Below, one piece after another: positions 1 to 5,949 of a stretch of 16,346 bases of DNA; within the stretch, counting starts at the first letter, position 1; each line of letters starts with the position of its first letter. Position numbers and translations under genes: made by a program. The notes beneath the pieces were generated by a model, which was not told the DNA's origin, did no database searches, and was given only the letters and a program-made list of their open reading frames with translations. The DNA is from Deltaproteobacteria bacterium (GTDB lineage Bacteria > Desulfobacterota > Binatia > UBA9968). The DNA lies in the NCBI GenBank assembly GCA_021323355.1, contig JAJONK010000136.1, positions 1-16,346 of the forward strand. The letters run 5' to 3'.

Positions 1-168
1 GCGACCGTCGGTAGTTTGACCGAGCCGGTGTTACAAGCAATGCATATCGTTTATGAGAAAGTCGGCCGCTTTGACGATATCCGTCCGACCATTCGCGATA
101 GTCAGATATTGGCGCGCTCCTCACGGCGGCCCACGGCTATTGTGCTCAACAAACAAGCTCTGAGGTAG
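1..168 (+). CDS. ThDP-dependent decarboxylase alpha subunit, C-terminal end (sulfopyruvate/phosphonopyruvate decarboxylase type), partial
   Basis: An open frame runs in from the window edge and gives the last 55 residues of a protein ending at TAG 166-168. The tail has the pattern seen at the end of ComD-like (PYR-domain) alpha subunits: a DDIRPTIRDSQILARSS stretch, then RRPTAIVLNK, matching the usual 'two-helix then R-R-P-hydrophobic strand' ending. The start, and the glutamate that activates ThDP in this domain, lie outside the window. The next gene begins 4 nt after the stop and encodes the complementary ThDP-binding half, which strongly supports the pairing. The two chains would form one cytoplasmic alpha/beta decarboxylase acting on a 2-oxo acid. 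Family assignment is inferred from the tail plus context. The exact substrate is unknown. Confidence 0.6.
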   Translation, partial: ATVGSLTEPVLQAMHIVYEKVGRFDDIRPTIRDSQILARSSRRPTAIVLNKQALR

Positions 169-172
169 TCTG

Positions 173-796
173 ATGAAACGATACGATTGTCTTCGCGCCA
201 TCGCGCCGCAATTCGGCGAAGAACTGGTGGTCACCAATATCGGCGCTGTGCGCCACGAATGGCAAGCGCTGAGGCCCCATCCGGGCAACTACCATCTACA
301 AAACCTCGGACTCACCTCCTCGATGGCACTCGGTCTGGCTTTGGCGCTGCCGCACCGCAAGATCATCGCCTTCGATGGTGACGGCTCTTTGCTGCTAAAC
401 CTTGGCGCCCTGGCAACCATGGCAAATCAGCATCCGAAGAATTTGATTCACGTGGTCTTCGACAATGAATGTTACGAGTCTTCCCGTGGCGCACCGACCG
501 CAACAGCCGGGCAGGCCGACCTGGCGGCAATTGCGCGCGGGGCGGGCTTTGCCAACGTGATCACCACAAAAACCATCGCCGAATTTGAACAAGGATTCTC
601 CCGCGCCTTGAAGAGCAACGATCTTTACTTCATCCTGGCAAAAGTCGAAGCGGGCGCAGGCGACGTCCCGGCGGCGGCTTTGGATTCGCAGGAAAATAAA
701 TACATTTTCGTGCGCTACATCGAGAAGAGCGAGAACCTAAGAATTCTCACTTCGACACTGTCGCGTGCCAGTGACCCGGTCCCGAAGTCAAAATAA
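173..796 (+). CDS. ThDP-dependent decarboxylase beta subunit (sulfopyruvate decarboxylase / phosphonopyruvate decarboxylase-like)
   Basis: This 207-residue protein is the ThDP-binding (PP) half of a split 2-oxo-acid decarboxylase. The ThDP motif is clear: GDGS at residues 69-72, followed 26 residues later by the metal/diphosphate Asn98 in VVFDNECY. It also has the GLTSSMALGLALALP helix before the motif and GAPTATAGQADLAAIARGAG after it, both typical of ComE-like subunits. ATG 173 is chosen because a TGAGG ribosome-binding site (161-165) overlaps the end of the upstream alpha-subunit gene, implying translational coupling. Length is slightly above the usual 180-190. The family decarboxylates sulfopyruvate (coenzyme M synthesis) or phosphonopyruvate. 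In bacteria such pairs often sit beside transporters and act on other 2-oxo acids, so the substrate here is open. It is probably cytoplasmic, and no regulator is visible. Confidence 0.8.
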   Translation: MKRYDCLRAIAPQFGEELVVTNIGAVRHEWQALRPHPGNYHLQNLGLTSSMALGLALALPHRKIIAFDGDGSLLLNLGALATMANQHPKNLIHVVFDNECYESSRGAPTATAGQADLAAIARGAGFANVITTKTIAEFEQGFSRALKSNDLYFILAKVEAGAGDVPAAALDSQENKYIFVRYIEKSENLRILTSTLSRASDPVPKSK

Positions 797-929
797 TTTG
801 CCGATACTGAGCTTTCCGTCGTCGCGGGTTTTCAGCCTGCCGGAGGACATGACTACACCCGGATCGCTGCGCCTTCAGTACCTTTCGCGGGCAACTCGTT
901 TGGTGTCTTCCGGTGCGCAAAAAACTCGC

Positions 930-959
930 TTGACTCCAATACCCCCAATCAAATAGCCT
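930..959 (+). promoter_or_regulatory. weak sigma70-like promoter candidate upstream of tctC
   Basis: TTGACT (930-935) is followed 18 nt later by TAGCCT (954-959), about 95 nt before the tctC start. The -35 is good and the -10 is poor (first, second and last bases only). The 257-nt gap 797-1053 holds nothing else I recognise, and no terminator is visible after the upstream decarboxylase gene. Confidence 0.25.
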
Positions 960-1053
960 TGCGGCGGTTAAAGGCAGGGTAGGAATTTTGAATCCTGAGG
1001 ATGCGCACTTTGAAAAGTTACCGGGGAGAAAGCAAACCGTTGGAGGAAACTCT

Positions 1054-2067
1054 ATGAAATACCATAAGGCATTGAAAGCTCTCGCTTGTTTGACTTGGTT
1101 AGTGGTCTGGGTCGCGCCCGCATGGGGTCAAGCCAACTTCTACGAGGGAAAAACAATTAATGTTGTGATTGGCGCCAAGAGCGGCAGTCTTGCCATCGCC
1201 GCCCAGATCGTCGCGCACCACCTGGGCAAGCATCTTCCCGGCAATCCAGCCGTGATTGTTCAGCAGATGCCCGGCGCGGCGCACCTGCTGGCCACCAACA
1301 GCGTCTTCAACAGCGCCAAGCCCGACGGATTGACGATCCTTGCCGCCAATCCCAACGTGGCGATCGCCCAACTGTCGAAAGTGGAACAGGTTCGCTTTGA
1401 TGTGCGAAAGTTTCAATGGCTCGGTTCTTCCGGGGCGGACGGGGTCGCGTTATCGATCCGGTCGGATCTCCCTTACAAGACTTTTGATGAGTTGAAAAAG
1501 GCTGACCGAGAATTAGTTGCCGGCACCACCGGACCCGGATCCAACGCTCACGATTTTCCCCTGCTGCTCAAAGAGTTCGCCGGACTCAAGCTGAAACTCG
1601 TCTCCGGCTATCCGGCGAACAGCGATGTGCTATTAGCCATTGAACGCAAGGAAGTCGACTCATGGTCGGCTTTGGCGACAACTATCAAACTTGCCGCCGA
1701 TCGTGGCGCTGTGCGGCCGCTGGTGCGCGGCCGGGTAGCGGTTAAGGGTTTTGAGAATCTGCCCGTGGACGAAGATCTGGCTACCAACCCGCTGGGGAAA
1801 TCCTTGATGGCGATCAAATCGATACCCCAGTCCATCGGTCGCGCCTTTGCCGCAGCTCCCGGTACTCCGGCCGATCGGGTGGCGATGTTGCGCAGCGCTT
1901 TGGAGAAGGCAATCAAAGATCCGGAACTTATCGCTGAAGCGCAGAAGGCCAAGATCGACGTCAACTTCATATCGCACGAGCAAGTGATGAAAGATTTCAC
2001 CGCGCTACTCAACCAAACGCCTGAAACCTTGAAAGAAATGGGGAAGTATATCAAGGCGGAGAGTTGA
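1054..2067 (+). CDS. tctC: tripartite tricarboxylate transporter substrate-binding protein (TctC/Bug family)
   Basis: This is a periplasmic solute receptor that delivers organic acids to a TctA/TctB membrane pair. ATG 1054 is preferred over an in-frame ATG at 988 because GGAGG (1042-1046) lies 7 nt ahead of it and it opens a classic signal peptide: basic start MKYHKALK, hydrophobic core, likely cleavage after AWG (residue 25). The mature protein begins with the family pattern FYEGKTINVVIG, then PGNPAVIVQQMPGAAHL and N-x-KPDGLTI. The C-terminal APGTPADRV-x-LR-x-ALEKAIKDPEL segment is also typical. Length is 337 residues, usual for the family. Oddity: the ligand-loop motif normally rich in Gly (PGGG-x-D type) reads AKSGSLAI here, suggesting altered ligand contacts. 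tctA and the remains of tctB lie 1.7 kb downstream, separated by the ligBA genes, so transporter partnership is likely but not proven. Confidence 0.88.
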   Translation: MKYHKALKALACLTWLVVWVAPAWGQANFYEGKTINVVIGAKSGSLAIAAQIVAHHLGKHLPGNPAVIVQQMPGAAHLLATNSVFNSAKPDGLTILAANPNVAIAQLSKVEQVRFDVRKFQWLGSSGADGVALSIRSDLPYKTFDELKKADRELVAGTTGPGSNAHDFPLLLKEFAGLKLKLVSGYPANSDVLLAIERKEVDSWSALATTIKLAADRGAVRPLVRGRVAVKGFENLPVDEDLATNPLGKSLMAIKSIPQSIGRAFAAAPGTPADRVAMLRSALEKAIKDPELIAEAQKAKIDVNFISHEQVMKDFTALLNQTPETLKEMGKYIKAES

Positions 2068-2098
2068 GGATAACCTGGCCAACTCCGAGCCGATTATT

Positions 2099-2168
2099 TG
2101 AACGGCGTGAACTTTTTGAACGCAAACTTCCTTATGTGCTCTCAGCGTTCGCGAGTTCAGGCCGTTCA
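2099..2168. repeat. long imperfect inverted repeat built from TGAAC/GTTCA units
   Basis: The left arm 2099-2123 pairs with 2145-2168. TGAACGGC pairs with GCCGTTCA, then a 1x1 mismatch, TGAACT with AGTTCA, a 4x3 internal loop, and GAACGC with GCGTTC. That is 20 base pairs around a 21-nt loop. The left arm is also a direct repeat: TGAAC starts at 2099, 2108 and 2117, an exact 9-nt period. It lies between the convergent ends of tctC (stop 2065-2067) and ligA (stop at 2185). It lacks a U-tract on either strand, so a simple intrinsic terminator is not evident. A bidirectional mRNA 3'-end structure or a clustered protein-binding site are alternatives. Confidence 0.6.
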
Positions 2169-2184
2169 GGCAAGCTATGAGCAC

Positions 2185-2508
2185 TCAATCTTGTTTTGTG
2201 ATGAAACGCTGCACTGGCATGTTGCCCAGCTCGAAGCGCGGATCGTAGGGCATGCCTTCGCGGATGCGTTCTAGGTAATTGTCGCGGTTGACCCCGAAAA
2301 GCTGATAGCGATACAGATGATTGAGGAGAAAAGTGTGAACCCCCATCTGGTAAAGTTTCCCCACCGCGCCTGAAGTCAACGCATCGCGCTCCTCCGAGGT
2401 CAATCGGAACTCGCCCAGCACGGCTTCGGGATGCGCTAGCATGCGTTTGCGAAACTCCGGGTCGTTGTCGGTCAGATATAAAAGTTTGTTGACTTGATAG
2501 ACGCTCAT
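2185..2508 (-). CDS. ligA: LigA-like extradiol dioxygenase small (alpha) subunit
   Basis: This 107-residue helical protein matches the LigA family, the small subunit of protocatechuate 4,5-dioxygenase-type enzymes. Key features are SVYQVNKLLYLTDNDPEFRKRM at the start, an EF-x-LTSEERDAL segment (about residues 33-44), and GVHTFLLNHLYRYQLFGVNRDNYLERI (residues 56-82). In LigAB the alpha chain covers the active-site entrance of the catalytic LigB chain. ATG 2508 is chosen over an upstream in-frame GTG (2559) because family alignment begins here and a purine-rich AAGAAAGAGA lies ahead of it. The chain is shorter than Sphingobium LigA (about 139) but of a size seen for stand-alone LigA domains. 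It lies 186 bp downstream of the ligB-like gene on the same strand, consistent with cotranscription. The name ligA indicates family only; ring substrate is unknown. Confidence 0.82.
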   Translation of the reverse strand: MSVYQVNKLLYLTDNDPEFRKRMLAHPEAVLGEFRLTSEERDALTSGAVGKLYQMGVHTFLLNHLYRYQLFGVNRDNYLERIREGMPYDPRFELGNMPVQRFITKQD

Positions 2509-2612
2509 CGCGATTCTCTTTCTTAAGTCTGGCACCGTGCTGCTGGCTTCGTCTGACACCGCTGTTCGGGCGCGTAGGCTACTCTAACAAGTCTATCCTT
2601 AGCTCACACCTC

Positions 2613-2638
2613 ATTCCTCCCGCTACCGCGCGAGGAAT
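2613..2638 (-). other. hairpin between the ligB-like and ligA-like genes
   Basis: ATTCCTC (2613-2619) pairs with GAGGAAT (2632-2638). After one C-C mismatch, CGC pairs with GCG, closing a 4-nt loop. It sits in the 186-nt intercistronic gap and has no following U-run on the - strand, so it is not a standard terminator. It may be an mRNA stability or processing element. The function is a guess; the pairing is directly visible. Confidence 0.35.
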
Positions 2639-2694
2639 CGAGTGCTCGAGAAACTCGAAGTCACCGGCGCGGCGAAGTTAACAAATCATCAACA

Positions 2695-3498
2695 TCACTC
2701 GAACTTCCACACCGCATAACCGTTGCCCTCGTCGCCTTCCAAGAACAGCGGCCGGGTCTTGCCGACCGCGCCGCTTACCGTGATCCAGTTCAGCAACTCG
2801 CCGCTGTTGTTGCCGGCCGCGTTAATTCGATCTTCGGTGGCGCGTCGGGCCAATGTTCGGTAACGTCCTTTGACCAACAGCGATGAGATCGTTTCGGCCC
2901 ACTCTGTATCGGTCCAGCCGCGCAGCGGTCCGCCAACGTCCATAGCGAAACAGCCGCTGGCGATGAGCGCGATCCGCTCTTTGCCGTCCCACGCTTCGAT
3001 AAACTTCCGCAGCATGCGGCCCAGAGCCAAGCATCGACTCGCCAGCGGCAAGGGCGATGCAAAGCCGTTGGTATAGATCGGCACCACTGGGAGCTCCATT
3101 CCAGGATTGAGAAAGTGCAGCGGCACCACCAACGAGTGATCCAAACGCAGCTCATGGGCGGCGGCAAGATCGAATCTGTTATGGACGCCGTACCTGAACA
3201 GTGCCTTGGCCAGCGGCACGTTGCCGCGCACCGTATAACGAGGCATTGGGCACCAAGTCTCCTGCGGGCCTTCGGCTTCCTCGGCCATGCCGACACAAAA
3301 CGATGGTAAGTTGTTATAAAAAAAGTTTACGAAATGATCGCTGTCAACCTCGATGATCAAATCGGGCTCGGCCTTTTCCACCTGTTCGCGAACCTGCTTC
3401 ATGAGCGCTTCTCCGCGCGTTTTTCCCGGCGCTTGCGCCATCTCGTAGACTAGCCTGGGCGGATGTGGAACTCCCGCTGCTAAAACCAGTTTTGCCAT
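2695..3498 (-). CDS. LigB-type (class III) extradiol dioxygenase, catalytic subunit-like
   Basis: The 267-residue protein belongs to the LigB superfamily, which uses non-haem Fe(II) to cleave catecholic rings with O2. ATG 3498 is chosen because GAGGAG lies 7 nt upstream and because the family N-terminus AKLVLAAGVPHPP starts here. An ATG further upstream (3549) would add an untypical Arg-rich tail. The presumed iron ligands are present: His12 (VPHPP), His55 (DSDHF) and Glu234 (SGELLNW). His121 (LRLDHSL) is also kept. The usual SGG-x-SH motif, whose His is the acid/base catalyst in LigB, reads SGCFAMD here, putting Met186 at the His position. The protein may therefore have altered chemistry, belong to a divergent subgroup, or bind without cleaving. 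A LigA-like gene follows on the same strand, supporting an LigAB-like complex in the cytoplasm. Confidence 0.82.
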   Translation of the reverse strand: MAKLVLAAGVPHPPRLVYEMAQAPGKTRGEALMKQVREQVEKAEPDLIIEVDSDHFVNFFYNNLPSFCVGMAEEAEGPQETWCPMPRYTVRGNVPLAKALFRYGVHNRFDLAAAHELRLDHSLVVPLHFLNPGMELPVVPIYTNGFASPLPLASRCLALGRMLRKFIEAWDGKERIALIASGCFAMDVGGPLRGWTDTEWAETISSLLVKGRYRTLARRATEDRINAAGNNSGELLNWITVSGAVGKTRPLFLEGDEGNGYAVWKFE

Positions 3499-3539
3499 GG
3501 TGCGCTCCTCGCTACGTTCGCCTCGCCGATTTCTTCCGA

Positions 3540-3569
3540 GTCTTAACATTCGTGCGAGATTCGCGTCAA
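3540..3569 (-). promoter_or_regulatory. candidate promoter for the ligB-like gene
   Basis: On the - strand TTGACG (complement of 3564-3569) is followed 18 nt later by TAAGAC (complement of 3540-3545), about 40 nt ahead of the ligB start. The -35 matches consensus in five of six positions; the -10 is weak (three of six). It lies in the divergent gap shared with tctA. Confidence 0.35.
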
Positions 3570-3642
3570 TAATTTTTAGACAACTCCGGGTCTGATTTTG
3601 GCTGAAACGTATATCGATTGTACCCTAAGCGACCTCGCCTGC

Positions 3643-3655
3643 TTGAACCGTTCAA
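3643..3655. promoter_or_regulatory. palindromic operator candidate TTGAAC-C-GTTCAA
   Basis: This is a perfect 6-bp inverted repeat with a 1-nt centre in the divergent gap between ligB (-) and tctA (+). It ends 13 nt upstream of the -35 of the tctA promoter and about 75 nt upstream of the candidate ligB -35. Such placement suits a regulator binding as a dimer to control one or both transcripts. The half-site TTGAAC also recurs at the 3' side of the ligA gene. Binding is inferred, and no regulator gene is in the window. Confidence 0.45.
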
Positions 3656-3668
3656 ACTTACGTATTGT

Positions 3669-3697
3669 TTGACGTGTCGTTGGTCATTCACTATAGT
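3669..3697 (+). promoter_or_regulatory. sigma70-type promoter for tctA
   Basis: TTGACG (3669-3674), a 17-nt spacer, then TATAGT (3692-3697). Each box matches consensus in five of six positions with ideal spacing. The expected start of transcription is near 3704, leaving a leader of about 70 nt before the tctA start codon at 3774. This is the best promoter match I found in the window. Confidence 0.65.
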
Positions 3698-3773
3698 CTC
3701 GCCGGTCCGACGCAAACGTGGCGCCTTAGGGTAGTGAGTGCGCTCTGGTAAGAGAATTGGAGTAGCTGAAACT

Positions 3774-5279
3774 ATGTTCGAGGCTCTCATCGACGGTCTG
3801 TCCCTCGTGCTGCAGTGGAAAGCTTTCAGCTTGATGCTCCTCGGCATGGGCCTCGGATTTTGCGTCGGCCTGCTGCCGGGTATTGGCGGTGCGGCGACTC
3901 TGGCGTTGATGATTCCGTTCGTGTTTAAAATGAGCCCGGCCGAGGCGTTCGCATTTTTGCTCGGCATGCATTCTGTCGCTGCCACGACCGGCGATATCAC
4001 ATCGATTCTTTTTGGCGTTCCCGGCGAAGGACTCTCGGCGGCCACCGTAGTCGATGGTTACCCGATGGCCAAAAACGGCGAGGCCGGCCGTGCGCTGGGC
4101 GCCGCGCTAATGAGCTCTCTGGTGGGCGCGCTGATCGGCGCCGTTGCTCTGGCATTAGCCATACCTGTCGTTCGCCCACTGGTTCTGACATTTGGTTCTC
4201 CGGAGCTGTTTTTCCTTTCGATGATCGGCATCGCCTGCATCACATCGCTTAGCGGTTTGGGTTTGCGCGGGCAGATTCGCGGTTTCGCAATGGGGCTCTT
4301 CGGTCTTTTGCTTTCCACCATAGGTCAGGAGCGACAGTCGGGTTCGCTCCGTTTTGATATGGGATTGATGTATCTGTGGGAAGGTCTGGATCTGGTGCCC
4401 GTCCTAGTGGGAATCTTTGCGATTCCGGAGCTCGTCGATCTGGCCGTGCGCGGCACTTCTATCGCCGGGGATCGGCCCGGGGAAAATCTTGCGCGTGGGG
4501 TCATGGAAGGCATCAAAGACACCTTTCGCCATTTTTGGCTCGTAGTTCGTTGTTCCGCTGTGGGAGTTTTTGTCGGCATTATGCCGGGAGCGGGTGGGGG
4601 CGTGGCGCAGTGGATGGCGTACGCTCACGCGGTGCAGAGCGCAAAAGATTCCAGGGACCGGGAGCGCTTCGGCAAAGGCGATGTACGCGGTGTGCTGGGG
4701 CCGGGCGCGGCGAACAACTCAAAAGAAGGAGGCGATCTAGTCCCGACCATCGCCTTTGGCGTGCCGGGGAGCGGAGCTATGGCAATCCTTCTCGGCGCAT
4801 TTATGATCATGGGGCTGGTGCCCGGGCCTGATATGTTGAGCAAACATTTAGCGGTTACTTACTCGATGGTCTGGACATTAGTTATCGCCAATATAATTTC
4901 CGTCGTACTCTCGCTCCTCGTCCTCAACCAACTCGCCAAGGTAACTTACATAAGAGGCGGCGTGATCATTCCCTTTGTGTTATTACTGGTGTTCGTCGGC
5001 AGCTACACCGCCAACGGACAGCTTTCGGATCTGATCGTGACTTTCTGCTTCGGCGTGCTCGGCTATCTAATGGTCATCTGGGGCTGGCCGCGGCCGCCAC
5101 TGGTGTTGGGGCTGGTTCTCGGCAAGCTTGTTGAAACCTATCTATTCATTTCCGTATCGCGCTACGGATTTGCCTGGCTGATGCATCCGCTTGTGATAGT
5201 CTTGATGGCGTTGATGGTGCTCGTGATCGTTTATCCATTTCTGCGCGAGAAGCCTGCGTGGGCCGGCGGCGGCGAGTGA
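3774..5279 (+). CDS. tctA: tripartite tricarboxylate transporter large permease (TctA family)
   Basis: This is the 501-residue large membrane subunit of a TTT solute:cation symporter, moving organic acids captured by a TctC receptor across the inner membrane. It is strongly hydrophobic, with about a dozen predicted membrane segments. The two family repeats are visible: LLPGIGGAATLALMIPF with TGDITSILFGVPGE in the first half, and GIMPGAGGGVAQWMAYAHA, GAANNSKEGGDLVPTIAFGVPGSGAMAILLGA and GLVPGPDML in the second half. ATG 3774 is chosen over an in-frame GTG at 3738 because family proteins start with this M-F-x-x-L segment and GGAG lies at 3759-3762. A good promoter precedes it. The stop overlaps the tctB start (ATGA at 5279-5281), so tctAB are translationally coupled. 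It is intact, in contrast to tctB. Confidence 0.93.
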   Translation: MFEALIDGLSLVLQWKAFSLMLLGMGLGFCVGLLPGIGGAATLALMIPFVFKMSPAEAFAFLLGMHSVAATTGDITSILFGVPGEGLSAATVVDGYPMAKNGEAGRALGAALMSSLVGALIGAVALALAIPVVRPLVLTFGSPELFFLSMIGIACITSLSGLGLRGQIRGFAMGLFGLLLSTIGQERQSGSLRFDMGLMYLWEGLDLVPVLVGIFAIPELVDLAVRGTSIAGDRPGENLARGVMEGIKDTFRHFWLVVRCSAVGVFVGIMPGAGGGVAQWMAYAHAVQSAKDSRDRERFGKGDVRGVLGPGAANNSKEGGDLVPTIAFGVPGSGAMAILLGAFMIMGLVPGPDMLSKHLAVTYSMVWTLVIANIISVVLSLLVLNQLAKVTYIRGGVIIPFVLLLVFVGSYTANGQLSDLIVTFCFGVLGYLMVIWGWPRPPLVLGLVLGKLVETYLFISVSRYGFAWLMHPLVIVLMALMVLVIVYPFLREKPAWAGGGE

Positions 5280-5751
5280 TGAAATCCAAAGGTCATCTTT
5301 ATTTTGGCACTTTCCTTATTTTGGTCTCGGGTTACGCCATTTTTGCCGCGTCTCAGTGGTCGTTTAAGACTGGTTTCTTCCCCTTAGCCGTCCGCTCCTG
5401 GGCTTGACCCTCCTTCATTTCTATCTGGAACTGTTTGGAGCTCCTGAAAAGCGCCAAGGCCCCGCTGTGGAGGCCGAATTTTCTAATCAAGTCCCGCCCG
5501 AAGTTGCGCGCCGGCGGGTCCTCACGATGTTCTCGTGGATGGCCGCGTTTATCCTGGCGGTCTATCTAGTGGGATTCCCGTTAACTGTTCCGGTGTTTGT
5601 TTTCCTTTTCTTGAAAATCCAAAGCCAGGTGAGCTGGACGAAATCGATCGTCCTGACGGCAATCGCGTGGTTTTTCTTTTACGGTCTCTTTCAAAGGCTA
5701 GTGCGAATACAGTTTGAAACCGGCGCACTTCAGAGCTGGCTCGGAATGTGA
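5279..5751 (+). pseudogene. tctB: tctB-like small TTT membrane subunit, broken by a frameshift
   Basis: From ATG 5279, overlapping the tctA stop, the first frame encodes 42 residues with the TctB N-terminus: KGHLYFGTFLILVSGYAIFA, then QWSFKTGFFPLAV, then a stop at 5405-5407. The family continuation (PLLGLTLLHFYLELFG, a charged loop, and two more hydrophobic segments ending GALQSWLGM) lies in another frame that runs to 5751. The break falls between about 5386 and 5394 and corresponds to a net loss of 1 nt (mod 3). Homologues usually have one or two residues between LAV and PLL, so a 1-nt or 7-nt deletion both fit. Joined, the product would be near 157 residues with four membrane helices, normal for TctB. 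It may be a real mutation or a sequencing error. Programmed -1 slippage looks unlikely, as no proper slippery heptamer is present. Confidence 0.8.
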
Positions 5752-5828
5752 TGCATTACTGCCAGCGCAAATGCCGGTGACAAGATGAGCCAGATCCATG
5801 TTTGGCAGGACAGTCGCCGGCGATCTAG

Positions 5829-5892
5829 CTCGCCCGCGAGTTTTTGCTAATCTGTGATAAGCGGAAACCGTTGATAGATCCGTGCGGGCGAG
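5829..5892 (+). other. overlapping inverted repeats in the leader of the flavin monooxygenase gene
   Basis: CTCG (5829-5832) pairs with CGAG (5837-5840), followed by TTTTT (5841-5845), a short terminator-like hairpin. The same left arm extended, CTCGCCCGC (5829-5837), pairs perfectly with GCGGGCGAG (5884-5892). The two foldings exclude each other. This 198-nt gap (5752-5949) between tctB and the monooxygenase holds no other feature I recognise. A 4-bp stem is weak, so a working terminator or attenuator is only a possibility. Confidence 0.25.
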
Positions 5893-5949
5893 TTTCAATG
5901 AACTGACGCGGCAGAGTAGCACGCAAGATACTCTTCGGGAGGATCAGGG

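Noticed and set aside
3566..4045. A 159-codon - strand frame across the tctA 5' end and the divergent promoter region
   Set aside because: It is antisense to conserved TctA segments, has no ribosome-binding site and no domain.
5372..5392. Programmed -1 ribosomal frameshift to make full-length TctB
   Set aside because: The direction would fit, but the sequence around CCC-TTA is not an X-XXY-YYZ slippery heptamer, and family spacing suggests lost residues.
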